Notes: generated from the sequence alone by a model not told the origin. A stretch of 64,000 bases of DNA from Isoetes taiwanensis (GCA_021234155.1 JAJEKV010000041.1:11108689-11172688); one strand, 5' to 3'. Shown: positions 1 to 10,160, numbered from the stretch's first letter. A program made the numbers and translations.

Positions 1-808
1 CTCAAAACCCTTTTTGCTGCCTGCCAATGACATACACCTGGGTTACTACAATATCTGCTTAGAATGTTCACAGCATAAGAAATATCTGGCCTGGTACAGT
101 TTGCCAAATACAATAGGCATCCAACTAACTCTCGATATGGCAGATTTTAGGCTGTAATTTTTTTTTTTTTTTTTTTTGGGACATAGATCTCTCGATAGCT
201 TGTTTCCGTAACCATTGAGTTTTGACTATTTTACATTCCTCCATATTAAATCTTTTAGTACACCCGCTACATTTTGTCCTTTGTGAAAGTGTCATAATTT
301 TTCTGCTTCTCTCCTCGTGAACTTCAATGCCTAAATTTTTTTTTATTCACCTAGGTCACCATTTCAAATCTGCTCATTAAGATATCTTTGCATTTATGAA
401 GAATGCTTAAGTTGTTGCTAACCATGACATTGTCATCTACATATAGAGCAAAATAGCGTAAATTTGATCCTTCCATAAATAAATATATGTTCCCATCATC
501 CTTAAGTTTGGTGATCCTTGCTCTTTCAAATATGAGTCCATACAAAAGTACCATTGTCTTGGAGACTATTTTAGCCCATAAGTCGCTTTTTTAACTTCCA
601 TACTTTTGCTAAATCCAAGGGTTGTCTCATATAGATATCTTCCTCTAGTTTAGAATTAAGAAAAGCAAGGGTCACATCCATGTGATGTACTTCTAAATCT
701 TGTGCATTTGCCATTGATAAGAGCATCCTAATGCTAGTATCTTCATAGTCAATGCCCTTTTTGGGTGAATCCTTGTGCAACAAGTCTTGCCTTGTATTTG
801 GCAAGTTT
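1..808 (-). pseudogene. Copia reverse transcriptase, C-terminal part
   Basis: This continues the RT interrupted at 3388. Minus-strand landmarks in order: KARLVAQGFTQK (about 790-750), HHMDVTLAFLNSKLEEDIYM (about 690-620, first catalytic Asp), LYVDDNVMV with the YVDD pair at 443-432, then TRPDISYAVNILSRYCSNPG and HWQAAKRVL near position 1, which lead into RNase H. All three catalytic aspartates survive, but stops and frame changes separate the blocks. A run of about 20 T at 158-177 interrupts it. The window cuts the element here. Confidence 0.9.
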
Positions 809-1468
809 CGATACGTAGCAGCCGGGAGCGGTCCAAGGCCAACAAGGGTCAACCGGCATAACTACTTGGAACCAATTGGGATTTATTGGTTTAACAAAGC
901 TTGCATTACTACCGATAACGGGGACGAGCCGCTTCCATCGAAGCCGCTTATATCGGGTTTCCATAACCAAATGGTTCGATCAGAACTTTGGGTCTCACGC
1001 CTAAGAAAAGGGATTGGCCAGCCTATTCCTCGGTCGAAACCTATTTGCAGATCACCCCTTGCCTTTCCTTTAAGATATTTCCAAAACTATTTGCGTAAAA
1101 AGGTCGCTTTTCTATTTCTATAAATTGGGAAGAAGTACCGTCCGGGGCCAGATCTAGCTTTGATAAACTCGCCTTGCTTAAAAGCTTCCCCAACCCCCTA
1201 TCGCTATCCCACTGCTTTTAAACTACCGCCATACAAGCCACAGCTTTATGCCGGGCCCGCCTTTATTGCCGTTAAGGGAAAGATCCTTGTTGGTGACATC
1301 AACGATTTTCAGGTAAGCTTGGGCCCTGCTGGATGGATAAGAGAGCTTTTATCAAGTTGTTCCTACCCGAGCCGCCTGGGTATCTTTTGATTAATAGAAT
1401 TTTGTTTTCTTTGAGCATCCATTGTTCCTATTGGTTGTGAATCCTTGTAATATCTTTCAACTATATCA
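809..1468 (+). repeat. 5' LTR of the gag-only element
   Basis: The start (GATACG...AGCAGC...GGGAGCGGTCCAAGGCC) and end (TTGTAATATCTTTCAACTATATC) recur at 3116 and 3387. Relative to the 3' LTR it has about 400 extra bases (about 927-1325). That extra block holds a TATA box, so it is probably the original U3 core, lost from the 3' copy. Short plus-strand ORFs across this LTR span the copia junction and are not genes. Confidence 0.85.
1119..1126 (+). promoter_or_regulatory. TATA box in the 5' LTR
   Basis: TATAAATT lies 340 bp before the LTR end, a sensible spot for element transcription to start. It is within the block missing from the 3' LTR. Called by motif and position only. Confidence 0.45.
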
Positions 1469-1470
1469 AG

Positions 1471-1482
1471 TGGTATCGAGCC
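1471..1482 (+). other. Primer binding site of the gag-only element
   Basis: TGGTATCGAGCC follows the LTR end after two bases. It differs from the standard initiator-Met PBS TGGTATCAGAGCC by one deleted base. Confidence 0.75.
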
Positions 1483-1510
1483 TAGATTCTATTCCCATAT
1501 CCCCGTGGTA

Positions 1511-2548
1511 ATGGCCAACCGCTTTAATATCTCTCATCGCCAGCATACCAGCAGCGCTAAGAACTCATGGATTTTATAGCCAAGCAAATTGCTAATCAAA
1601 TCGCTTCTACCACCGCCCGCCTGAAAGCAAGATTATCAAACCAAGTTGGAACAAATAGCTCGCTTTTATGGATTCTACCTAGCAACTCCCAAATTCCACT
1701 TCCAAACCAACCTCCACTTAATCCAATCCACCGCCACAAATTCCCCGCCAAATTCTCCTAATCCAGTTAATGCTTCTGCCAGGATTAAGTGGCTGCAGAA
1801 AGTGGAGGGCATGCCGACTTTTTCAGGGGAAAAGAGGAGTCCCCCTACAGTTATGGGATTCTTAGCTGCATGGAAAAGTTTTTGAACGAAGTTGGAGCCA
1901 CCGAAGTTGCGTAAACTTCGTGCAATGGATAAATATCTTACTGATGTAGCCCGAATTTGGTGGCAGGGAAGGAAGAGAATGGCCCCGGTGATTAAAACAT
2001 GGCAGGAATTTAAAAGAGCCTTTGAAAGCCATAATTTACCTGCAAGCTATTTTGTAGACCTCCGAAGGGAATGGGACATATTCACACAAGGAGAACGAGA
2101 ATCTGTTTATCAGTACACAAGCAAATTTAACCATTTGTCGGTTCAAATGGAAGGTCTCAGCGATAAAGAGTTAACAAGGAAATATATTTCTGGGTTAAGG
2201 GATGAGTTGTATACAGAGCTTAGGCTCATTGAACCTCAAACATTGGATGAAGCGGTACGGAAAGCTGAAGCTGCGGAGAGAAAATTTAATCCTAAGGGAG
2301 CAAAGTATGACATATGGGAAGGGTACCCCAAGGAAAATAATGGCAAGTGCGACACTGATAAGGCGAATAATAACGGAGCAAAACGAGTTAGGTTCAATGA
2401 TGATCGAAGAGACTTGAGCAACAGGAACAGGGGTACAGAACAACGTATGACTCAGGAACGGGCAAATGCACCGGAAAGAGGTTGTTACATATGTGGTGGA
2501 CCTCACTTCAAAGCTTTTTGCCCAAAAAGGCGCATACCCTACGCATAA
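1511..2548 (+). pseudogene. Gypsy-type gag with CCHC zinc knuckle, nearly intact
   Basis: The first ATG after the PBS is at 1511, but the N-terminal part shifts frame at least twice (about 1565 and 1640). From 1646 one frame runs to the stop at 2546-2548, broken only by a TGA at 1883-1885. The C-terminal 218 codons (1892-2548) are open. The capsid region shows IWWQGRKRM, TWQEFKRAFESHNLPASYF, LRREWDIFTQGERESVYQY and LTRKYISGLRDEL, a classic Retrotrans_gag (PF03732) pattern. A charged Asn/Arg-rich linker leads to CYICGGPHFKAFC, a CX2CX3HX4C knuckle of the gypsy 'GGPH' kind. It is the only coding region in its element. The zinc knuckle would bind element RNA. Confidence 0.85.
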
Positions 2549-3099
2549 GCCCCAAATTGAAATAGAAGTTCCTAAGAGCAAGGAAGATAAAGGAAAAGTG
2601 TTAATGCATACTATTGTAGAAACATCCGAGAGTTCTCATTGGAAAGTCGACAAAGCCGCAATAAGGAGTTTGAAAGAAGCCGATTAACCATCGGGTCATT
2701 TATCTTAGTTTGGTTTGAGTTTTCGTAGGTTGTGCATAACTATTTGAATGTATGTGATTTTTTTGAATAGAATGAAATTTTATTGCTTCCTAATGGAAGG
2801 AAATTATCTTTCTTGTTAGAAAGGGATTTACTTTCTCGTCCGGGGGGGTGGGAACCCGCCTGAATACCGTAAAGGGTCGGGATGCCATGACTGCTCAAGT
2901 GAGGGACGCCACTTGAAGGATCAAGATGGAGATTTTTCTGCCCGCGCGGACCCCGCCTTTGGAGGATCGTAAAAAGAACATTCCTGTGGAAAGGAGATGG
3001 GCCTTAAGAAGGGAAGGACCAAAGACACTTTTTTTCATAACCGTGGATTTTGATGGAATTTCTTTCGTGGTTATAGGGCTTATCGAGGTCGATTGACCG

Positions 3100-3114
3100 A
3101 AAGAAGGGAAGGAC
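3100..3114 (+). other. Polypurine tract of the gag-only element
   Basis: AAAGAAGGGAAGGAC, all purine but the last base, abuts the TGATACG start of the 3' LTR. It would prime plus-strand cDNA synthesis. Confidence 0.7.
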
Positions 3115-3115
3115 T

Positions 3116-3387
3116 TGATACGAAAGCAGCTCGGGGAGCGGTCCAAGGCCAACAAGGGTCAACCGCATAACTACTTGGAACCATTGGGGATTTATTGGTT
3201 TAACAAAGCTTGCATTACGGGCCGATAACGGGGACGAGTCTCCGCTGGGTGGATAAGAGAACTCTTATCAAGTTGTTCCTTTCTAAGCCGCCTCAGGTAT
3301 CTTTGATTAATAGAATTTTGTTTTCTTTTTGAGCATCCATTGCTCCGTATTGGTTGTGAAATCCTTGTAATATCTTTCAACTATATC
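3116..3387 (+). repeat. 3' LTR of the gag-only element, internally deleted
   Basis: It matches both ends of the 5' LTR (809-925 and 1327-1468) but lacks the middle of about 400 bp. The join is at GACGAGTCTCCGCTGGG near 3235-3250. The copia RT frame resumes immediately after 3387. Confidence 0.85.
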
Positions 3388-3650
3388 GCTTCCCATCGGG
3401 CCTTTGCTTGATTTTATAGATCCACTTACATCCTACTGCATTCTTACCTTTAGGTAAATTTGTCAGCTCAAATGTATCAGACCTTCTAAATGCATTTTCT
3501 TTTTCCATTGCTTTGTTCCATTCTTTTGCATCTATAGGATTATGGCTTCTTGAAAACTTTTAGATGCTTCAAAAATCAAGCATGGCTAATATTTCAACTA
3601 GGTTTATTTCTCAAGGGGTATTCCTTAATCGCCCCGCTTCTTCCGTAAGA
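3388..3650 (-). pseudogene. Copia reverse transcriptase, N-terminal part
   Basis: The minus strand near 3540-3390 reads KEWNKAM, then LTNLPKGK, then AVGCKWIYKIKQRPDGK, the start of the copia RT (PF07727 type). The frame ends at 3388 exactly where the nested LTR element begins. It resumes across that element at 808 with LAKYKARLVAQGF, so the ancestral junction is PDGK followed by LAKYK. That continuity fixes the insertion point. Confidence 0.85.
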
Positions 3651-5024
3651 ATCTCTACCTTAGAGTTCAGTATTAACTTTTGCTTCCTCCTGTAGGATTT
3701 GAGTGTTAGTCCTTTTGCCACAGCCAGTTCTTGGATCTGTAGCCTTGTCCTCTTTTCTTGCTGTTGTATCCTGATCATGAATGGTAGAAACTCGTTCCTC
3801 CCTATTGATTACCTTTTCCTGTACAATAGTAGAGTTAGTATCATTTTCATCATCATCAATTATAGATGCATTATCCGTTCTTTGTACTGTGTCACCATCT
3901 TCATTTTTCTCAACACTAACAGAAATAGATTTGTCGGTCCTGTAACATTGACTTTCATCAAAAGTCACATCCCTGCTTACTACAATCTTTGTCTTTGCTG
4001 GTTCAAACATTCTGTAAGCCTTTGAGTGCTTAGCATAGCCTATCAAGTAGGCAATTTTGGCCCTATCATCAAGTTTTAGCCTTTTCTCCTTGGGAACGTG
4101 TACAAATCCTAAGCAACCATATGTTCTCAATTTGTCAAAGTTAGGTTTTCTGCTCTATTAATGCTTGTTGAACGTAACATATTCTGAACTTCCACTGCAG
4201 TTCTTACTGCTTCCTCCCATAGAAAATTATGTAATCCTGCATGCTTTAACATTGCCCTGACAGCATTTAGGATTGTTCTATTCTTCCTTTCTGCCACCCC
4301 ATTCTGCTGTAGAGAAAAGCTGCAAGTAAGTTGCCTCTTAATCCCTTTTATCCTGCAATATCTCTTGAATTCAGCAAATAGATATTCTCCTCCCCTATCA
4401 AAACGCACACATTTAATCTTTCTTCCAGTCTCAAGTTCTACTTCTGCTGCAAACATTTTAAATGCCTCAAAAGCCTCATCCTTATTTCTCAGACATACTC
4501 ATTTGGTTCTTCTGCCAAAATCATCGATAAATAAGTACCTTTTGCCAGTAATACTTCTCACATTAAGTAGTCCACAAAGATCTGTGTGTACAATGTCCAG
4601 TATTCTTTTGGCTCTTTTATTTGATTTTTTAAATGGCAACCTGGCATGTTTCCCTAACATGTAGCCATAACAGATCTTTTCTCCCTTGCTAGAATTATCA
4701 GCTTGAATCATTCCCTATTTAATCATGAGCTCTATATTTTTTTTGCTAGTGTGACATAGTCTTTGATGCCATACATTGATATTAGGAACAATGATTGCAT
4801 TTACAGTAGGCAGATAATTAATATTCAAGCCAAAGAGGTTTCCCACTCTTTTTCCAAGAAATTTTATTCTCAAATAACACAAGATAATCGAAGTTTGTCA
4901 AAGACAACCAGAGATAACCCATGTCTACCAACTGGCTTACTGAAATTAGATTTGTAACTAGCATTGGTACACATAAAACATCCTTCAAAACTACAACCTT
5001 CCCTTTCAGATCAAAGAGCTCCAA
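3650..5024 (-). pseudogene. Copia pre-integrase and integrase (DDE) remnant
   Basis: The segment at 5024-4818 carries VVVLKDVLCVPMLVTNLISV, the linker before integrase. The HHCC finger follows (WHQRLCHTSKK near 4770), then CYGYMLGKHARLPF, where the second Cys of CxxC is lost. The core keeps HTDLCG (first Asp), FDRGGEY (second Asp) and QQNGVAERKNR (Glu), so the DDE triad is still spelled out. A TGA replaces Trp after GRRTK near 4495, but the frame continues into 4456-4127. The C-terminal part (4130-3660) has the GCLGFVHVPKEKR...YLIGY block typical of copia. Integrase would insert the cDNA; this copy is inactivated by stops and the finger change. Confidence 0.85.
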
Positions 5025-5029
5025 AGTAC

Positions 5030-5345
5030 CAAAGACATTGACCTTTTGTAATTCTCCATTTCCAAATTTAATGTATCCAAATTCTCTTCATTTTCTTGTT
5101 TGAATAGTTTTGTCAACCCTATCACTGTTTTTTCGCTCCACTATCTAATATCAAATGTGTCATTTATACCATTAGATTCTTTCCTTGAAATAGTCAAAAT
5201 ATCATTGTTTCTTACCTCAAAGATCCTCGCCTCTTCACCGGTGGCTTCTTCAGCTTTGTTCAAGAAGGTTAATCAGAGCATTTTGTTTTCCTTTTCCCGC
5301 CTCTCCAAATATCCTCTCCTCTAATATCTTTTTCCCCGCCCTCCT
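5030..5345 (-). pseudogene. Copia aspartic protease remnant
   Basis: On the minus strand, 5154-5134 encodes LILDSGA, the catalytic Asp-Ser-Gly motif of retroviral-type aspartic proteases as found in copia (usually LDSGAS/T). The frame breaks shortly after (GAK then stop), and around the motif I read other frame changes. It sits where protease belongs, between the gag knuckle and the pre-integrase segment. Only the active-site neighbourhood is recognisable. Confidence 0.6.
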
Positions 5346-5349
5346 TTTA

Positions 5350-6017
5350 TCAAGAACACCTATTTGCAAATGTCCCTTTCCACCACGATTATAACACTCT
5401 ACTTCTTTTTAACTTGGGGCAATCTGCTTTTACATGAGTGATAACAAGGTCCAACTTATCTCTTTTCCTTTGATGTATTAGAGCTGCTTCCTTTGTACTT
5501 TCCTCTGCCTGTATACAACACTTCAACATTGTCATCATAATCATCACAAAGTATCTTATGCTGCCCCGCACCTCCGTGATCGCTACTATATTATCAAACT
5601 TTGAAAAGAATTTAGTGAGATCATCATCCTCTTTAAGTCTTAGTTTCCTAAGTGCTTTGTCAAGAATATCAATCCGAGAGGATGATTTTTCTTCAAAGTG
5701 TTTGAGTAAATACCTCCAGATTCCTCCTGGTGCTTTTCCTCTCACTTTGAGTAAGATGGATGCTCCAACTTTGGTTGTCAAGATAGCATATGCTTCTTTG
5801 ATCTTAGCTCTTTCATTTCCACCACTGTTCACAGTGGTCCATGTAGCATTCGTATCAGAAGAGCTACTCGCCCTTCTTCCTACAACAACACTCACCAAAT
5901 CCCATAGATTTTCATTCTCCAAGACATTCTTCACTTGTTCTTTCCATATCCAAATCCAGGACCACCTTCATACACCTTAATTCCAGACAAAAATGATGCC
6001 CCAAACCTGCTAGACAT
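5350..6017 (-). pseudogene. Copia gag (UBN2-type capsid) with zinc-knuckle remnant
   Basis: The likely start ATG is at 6017, just after the PBS, and opens MSSRFGASFLSGIKVYEG, a usual copia gag N-terminus. A frameshift near 5945 separates this from the main ORF (5934-5389). That ORF has the UBN2/copia-gag landmarks: ENLWDLV, then AYAILTTKVG, WRYLLKHFEEKS, LDKALRKLRLKEDDDL and FFSKFDNIV. The end, around 5405-5360, reads as a decayed zinc knuckle (GGKGH still visible, the second cysteine replaced by arginine, then VKADCPK). Gag forms the capsid-like particle that packages element RNA. The ORF is broken, so no intact protein is expected. Confidence 0.8.
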
Positions 6018-6020
6018 TTT

Positions 6021-6040
6021 GAGCCTGGCTCTGATACCAA
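6021..6040 (-). other. Primer binding site of the copia element (initiator-Met tRNA)
   Basis: The minus strand reads TTGGTATCAGAGCCAGGCTC directly after the LTR end. TGGTATCAGAGC is the standard complement of the plant initiator-methionine tRNA 3' end used by many LTR retrotransposons. Confidence 0.85.
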
Positions 6041-6294
6041 TGAAAAGAATTTAGAGAATTATATGTCAACAAGTCATGAAGTTACAATGCAACCGTTGTT
6101 TTTTATTTCTTCAAATAACCAAGACTATAAGCTATATTTAATATGAAATACAATGGTCAAGGAAGTTACTGTAGAAATGGGATTACTAGAAACATTATAG
6201 CTTTGGTTACTGTAGCATTAGGAATTTCAAGATATTGCTAGCACAGACATTCATCCGCAGATGAATCCAAACCAACTTACATTATAATACAGCA
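6041..6294 (-). repeat. Probable 5' LTR of the copia element
   Basis: Next to the PBS the minus-strand sequence ends ...CTTTTCA, and about 254 bp upstream it begins TGCTGTATTATAATG, giving the usual TG...CA ends. The length suits a short copia LTR. The partner LTR is outside the window, so the outer boundary (6294) is inferred from the TG terminus only. Confidence 0.5.
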
Positions 6295-7932
6295 TTGATC
6301 CGTCTTATATCTTTAATACGCTTCTACCAATCCATGAAGAATCGGGCAAGAAGTTCTCCTCGCCGGGCCACACCATATAATGACCACTTATTTGACACAA
6401 TCTTATTTGACCACTTACAACCATTATAGGCTATTTAGACATCTCACATATAATGACCTAGTCATCTTAGGTCCAATGATCAACTTAGGCTATAATCATT
6501 TCAAGTCTATAGCCATTTCAATCATTCTGATTTCATCATATAGAGTTTCACATATTATAGTATGACCATAATTTAACAACCACGATTGGTGGCGATGGTT
6601 GATGATGAAGAAGGGGTTGTTGCAGAGAAATTCGCATAGAGTCAACCAAGGCTAGATCTCGATTGATGATTCCCCATTGGAATTGAACCAAACCGAACTT
6701 GGGTGAGGCTGGACCAATTGGAGCTAGGGAATCAAACCGAACAAAAAATCAAATCCACCTCAGAAAACGTGATGGTAAGAGGCCCCCGCCGACTCCTCCG
6801 AAATGCAAGTAGATCCATGGCATGAGTGGCACCGGAAGCCCCGTGGCCCCATTGGTGCCGAACCCCGGTTGATGCCGCAGCCCTAGGGGCTGAATTCGCT
6901 TGCCTTTAGGCTAAAGAAAAGCCCAATATTTCAAGCCGTGAACGCCAAGACGTAGCATTGGAGATTTGTGTTGCAATCATTACCTTTTTCTTCCCTTTAT
7001 AGGTTGCTTGAAGTCAAGGGCAATCCCTAGGCATGGACGGAGGATAGAGGGATATTCATGGAATGTTCTAAGTGTCGTCGCCGAGATATGTGGTTATCCC
7101 GAAGGCTAAGGCAAAAAAAAAAAAGGATGATGAACTTGCAAGAGTTGCTAAACCGAAGTTGGATCAATATGCTTTGGCCTGAGAGTTTAGGGTTTGTCGA
7201 TCACATGCAGTTTGTTATGGTCCTTTTCTCTCGAAAACGTGATCTGGGGCATTTCTTTCTACTCTTCTAGCCTTAAGGGAGGTGCGCCATCAATGGTGCA
7301 CCCCCTTTCATTGGTGAAACCACGTCGCCGCGTCATGTCCACAGTGGACCGAATACTGGAACATAGCCATTCCAACATAGCGATATAACAGGTCGGCGAT
7401 GAAGCACCCAGGCCCAAAGATGGAGCCGCCTTTTTTGTCGTAACGTAAGATGCCATTGATGGCGATCTTGAAGCCCCCAATGGCTTCACTATTTTCCACC
7501 ATTGCTTATTTTTTTTGTCAAGCTTAATAGGGTATTACTAGGCCAAAGGAAGCACGATTTTTAATCGAAGTTTGTTTCAGCTTTGAATTCACCACAAGAA
7601 GGTGTTGGTGCTATGTTTTGGGCTAAAGATATCATGATTTGAGCAGAAGATGCATCATTTACGTGAGTTCTAGGTGTTTTATGGATGAATTCTTTATGTA
7701 TTTCTTACTTAATATTAGTTTGAAGCAGCAAGATGATGTATAGGGTAGGAGTTCTTTTACATTCTTGCTTAATTAGTGTAACAATTATTCTGAAGTCTCC
7801 TTCTATTTCATCCATAAATTATATTTCTGATCTTAAATTATGTTTCTTGCTTGATATGTTTTTGATCTTAAATTCATATATCTGCAGGTGTTCCATTACA
7901 TTTACATTTTCTAAACTTCTTTCCTTTACTTC
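6295..7932. other. Intergenic stretch, nothing recognised
   Basis: AT-rich sequence right of the copia LTR. Around 6360-6570 short motifs such as ATGACCACTTA and TATAATGACC recur loosely, and a somewhat GC-richer patch lies at 6770-6900. Short ORFs at 7058-7502 overlap each other on both strands and match nothing I know. Confidence 0.4.
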
Positions 7933-9240
7933 CTTCCTACTTGATATCATGAATCTGAGGAGTAATGCAACCTTGGCCCCTGAGCCTAGTGCTATTGACA
8001 TTACCCATCCATTAGATTTAGTTGTTTCTAGACAAAACAAATTGAAGTTTAAGTCATCTGTTCTAGCTGCCATGGCAACACCCAAAGTTATTGAGAAGAA
8101 AAAAAATAAAGAAGACTACTTTGAGAGGAAGCTGGACCGAGGAAGACATGGAAGCTGCTTTGGAAAGTATAACATCTGGACTTTTAGCATCGAAAGGCTT
8201 AAACATTATGCCCAATTCCTAAAGCTCTCACATGTGAGGAAGAGGAGCAATTGGTGCAATGGTGTTTGTAGCTTTGTGACGGGCGCACTCAAATACTTTA
8301 GGAGTCCTTAGACAAAGAGGGCCCAAATGACCATCAACCGTGGTGGACCGCCAAAAGATGGATTGCCAGTGCAAAGTGGTGGTAATGTTTCAAAAACGGC
8401 ATTCGTGAGGTCACCGTAGGTCAGCCCAATGTGTGGAAGTAGCTAGAATAAAGACTATGTCAACATCTAACTTGAACAACTTCTATTCCACTCTTAAAAA
8501 TGTTTACATCAAGATAAGTCTTGACCCTTCACGCGTGGAATTGTGATGAGATGGAAGTTCAAGCCGAAATAGAATAGGAGTAAGGGCTATTGCTAGAAAA
8601 GGTATAAGAAACGCCAGTGAGTCCACCCCCGAAATCGAGAATGACAAGCGTTACGCTGTGTGAATGCACAAGGAAGTAAGTTACCCAATTTGTATGTGTT
8701 TAAAGGCAAGTTTAATGAGAGATACCGATTTGTTTCAAGGTCGTGGAACCTGAAGTCGTTATGTCATATCAAAAACATTTGTGCTTGGTTAGACCACTTC
8801 AAAGCCAATGTACCGTAGGGTATTAGTGTGGATCCTCCTATTTCCTAGTGTGTGATGGCCATGGGTCGATGTGACCACCGAAACCATTCAAAAGGCTAAG
8901 GCTATGGGATCGCATATCATTCAGGGCCTACCTCCTCATACATCTCACAAACTCCAGCCATTAGATATCGCTTTTTCTCTCTCCGTTTAAAGCAGCTTTC
9001 AGAAATTTGAGGTCTAATTTCATGCATAGGAACTTGGGAGTGGAGATGTCTAAGGAAGACTTAGCTGCATTAGTATCTCAATCCATGTAACAAGCTATAA
9101 TGCCTTCCAATATTAGTGCAGTTTTAAGAAGACCGGGTGGGTTCTCGCCTTTGATGATGTCGCCGTAAAAGCCGATCCTCCTATTGCAGATCGCTTATTA
9201 AATGATGTTCCTATTGGCAAAGTCACCTCAACCTACGCAT
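7933..9240 (+). pseudogene. Decayed pogo/CENPB-type DDE transposase
   Basis: A plus-strand coding region broken by many frame changes, with domains in pogo/JRK order. First RGSWTEEDMEAALESITSGL (near 8120-8185), a pipsqueak-type helix-turn-helix. Then TCEEEEQLVQWC (near 8233-8268) and AKRWIASAKWW, the CENPB/Tc5 HTH. Then the DDE_1 catalytic core: WNCDEM at 8536-8553 (first Asp), NAQGSKLPNLYVFKGKFNER (about 8665-8720), CDGHGS at 8851-8868 (second Asp) and PPHTSHKLQPLDIA at about 8929-8972 (third Asp, roughly 36 residues later). This is a D-D-D triad of the Tc1/mariner-pogo superfamily. An intact enzyme would be nuclear and cut and paste its own element. No terminal inverted repeats were found. 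Stops and indels make this copy dead. Confidence 0.8.
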
Positions 9241-9287
9241 AATGCGAAAAATAATCATCAAAATGATGATAATTGAAATGGTCTATG

Positions 9288-10160
9288 GGGTATGGGATAA
9301 AGCCTAGAAAGGTTGGGGCCCATTGGATACAGGGAATAAATTACTAATCGCATATTTCTTATTAGCCAGAATGACTTTAGCTAAACTTGCTCGATATTAA
9401 TTCCAAAACTTTCTGTGGTTTAGCTAAACTCTACACATTTTTCCTCTCATACTTTCTCCTGTTTAGCTAAACTAACCCAAACATCATCCTAGAAATTTCT
9501 ATGGTGTGGCCAACAGAAAATATTAAACCAAATTACTATACTTTTTTTCAGTATATTCCACTTATTTTAGTCATTTTCTTTGTGAAAACATTCTAAAATA
9601 ATACTAACTAGAAAAGTCTAGGACTCAAATTAATTCATAATGCTGGAAACTAAAATACTAATCATATATTTCATATAAATTAGAATGATGTTAGCTAAAC
9701 TAGCCCGAAATTCATTCTTAGCTAAACAATACAAAATTCCACTCTCTTACTTTCTAGCATTTGGCTAAAGAGCTCCAGGGTTGGTATAGTCCCGAAAAAA
9801 GTTAAGCTAAAATTATTATTTTTTTTTCCAAATTTTTCCATTTACTTTAGCCAATTTTTTTTGAAAACATGCTAAAAAATCTCCAAATAGCTAAGTTTAG
9901 CCCTTAAATTATTCCATGATTGGATAACGATTTCCTTGAAGGATCTGCCCTTTTGATGTGTTGGTTATTACTAGAGTTTTAGTGCTGCAACATTTGGTAT
10001 CGTGAGCTAAGGTTCAATTCCTCGGCAACATTGGTGTGTTCCACATATGCTTGAGGGCAAGCATGGGATAAAGCCCGAAAGGTTGGGGCCCATTGATAAT
10101 GATTTCCTCAAGGACCTGCCCTTTTGATGTGTTGGTTATCACTAAAGTTGTTAGTGCATA
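9288..10160 (+). repeat. Direct duplication, one copy split by a MITE
   Basis: GGGATAAAGCC...GAAAGGTTGGGGCCCATT occurs at about 9291 and 10067. The text after it (GATTTCCTTGAAGGATCTGC, CCTTTTGATGTGTTGGTTAT) occurs at about 9929-9970 and 10100-10140. Copy 1 is 9288-9329 plus 9927-9985; copy 2 is about 10065-10160. The first copy carries the 589-bp insertion described next, so copy 2 serves as an unoccupied paralogous site. Between copies lies a B-box-like GGTTCAATTCCTC (10011-10023). Confidence 0.85.
9330..9918. mobile_element. hAT-like MITE, tandem dimer, with 8-bp target duplication
   Basis: The element begins CAGGGAATAAATTA and ends with the near-complement (minus strand CATGGAATAATTTA). 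It is flanked by perfect 8-bp duplications ATTGGATA at 9322-9329 and 9919-9926. The 8-bp duplication and CAGGG-type ends fit hAT. The inside consists of two related halves, 9330-9642 and 9643-9918. Each starts with a CAGGGAATAAA/CTGGAAACTAAAA-like end, then ACTAATCATAT, AGAATGATGTTAGCTAAAC and TTTTGAAAACATGCTAAAA-like blocks, and ends ATTCATAATG/ATTCCATG. No duplication separates the halves. There is no coding capacity, so it is non-autonomous. Confidence 0.85.

Larger units (their letters stand above)
809..3387 (+). mobile_element. Gag-only LTR retrotransposon (TR-GAG-like) nested in copia RT
   Basis: The element has a 5' LTR (809-1468), a PBS, one gag coding region, a polypurine tract and a 3' LTR (3116-3387); I find no protease, RT or integrase. 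The internal region is about 1.65 kb. LTR ends form TGATA...TATCA. It is plus-strand inside the minus-strand copia RT. Flanking target bases are GTTT and GCTT, a decayed short duplication. This matches the published TR-GAG class of non-autonomous elements, which keep only gag and need a partner's pol. The gag type (Retrotrans_gag) points to a Ty3/gypsy relative. Confidence 0.8.
1..6294 (-). mobile_element. Degenerate Ty1/copia LTR retrotransposon, truncated at the window's left edge
   Basis: Read on the minus strand, the domains run in copia order: PBS (6021-6040), gag (from 6017), protease (about 5140), zinc-binding pre-integrase and integrase (about 4830-3650), then reverse transcriptase (3640-3388 resuming at 808 and running to 1). 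Integrase before RT is the defining copia order. The right boundary is a probable 5' LTR; the RNase H end and 3' LTR lie beyond position 1. The RT is split by a separate plus-strand LTR element (809-3387). Several in-frame stops and frameshifts make it inactive. It is presumably an old insertion, since the internal insertion came later. Confidence 0.9.

Noticed and set aside
752-1123. 123-aa plus-strand ORF
   Set aside because: It crosses the junction between copia RT and the 5' LTR of the nested element, so it is a chance frame.
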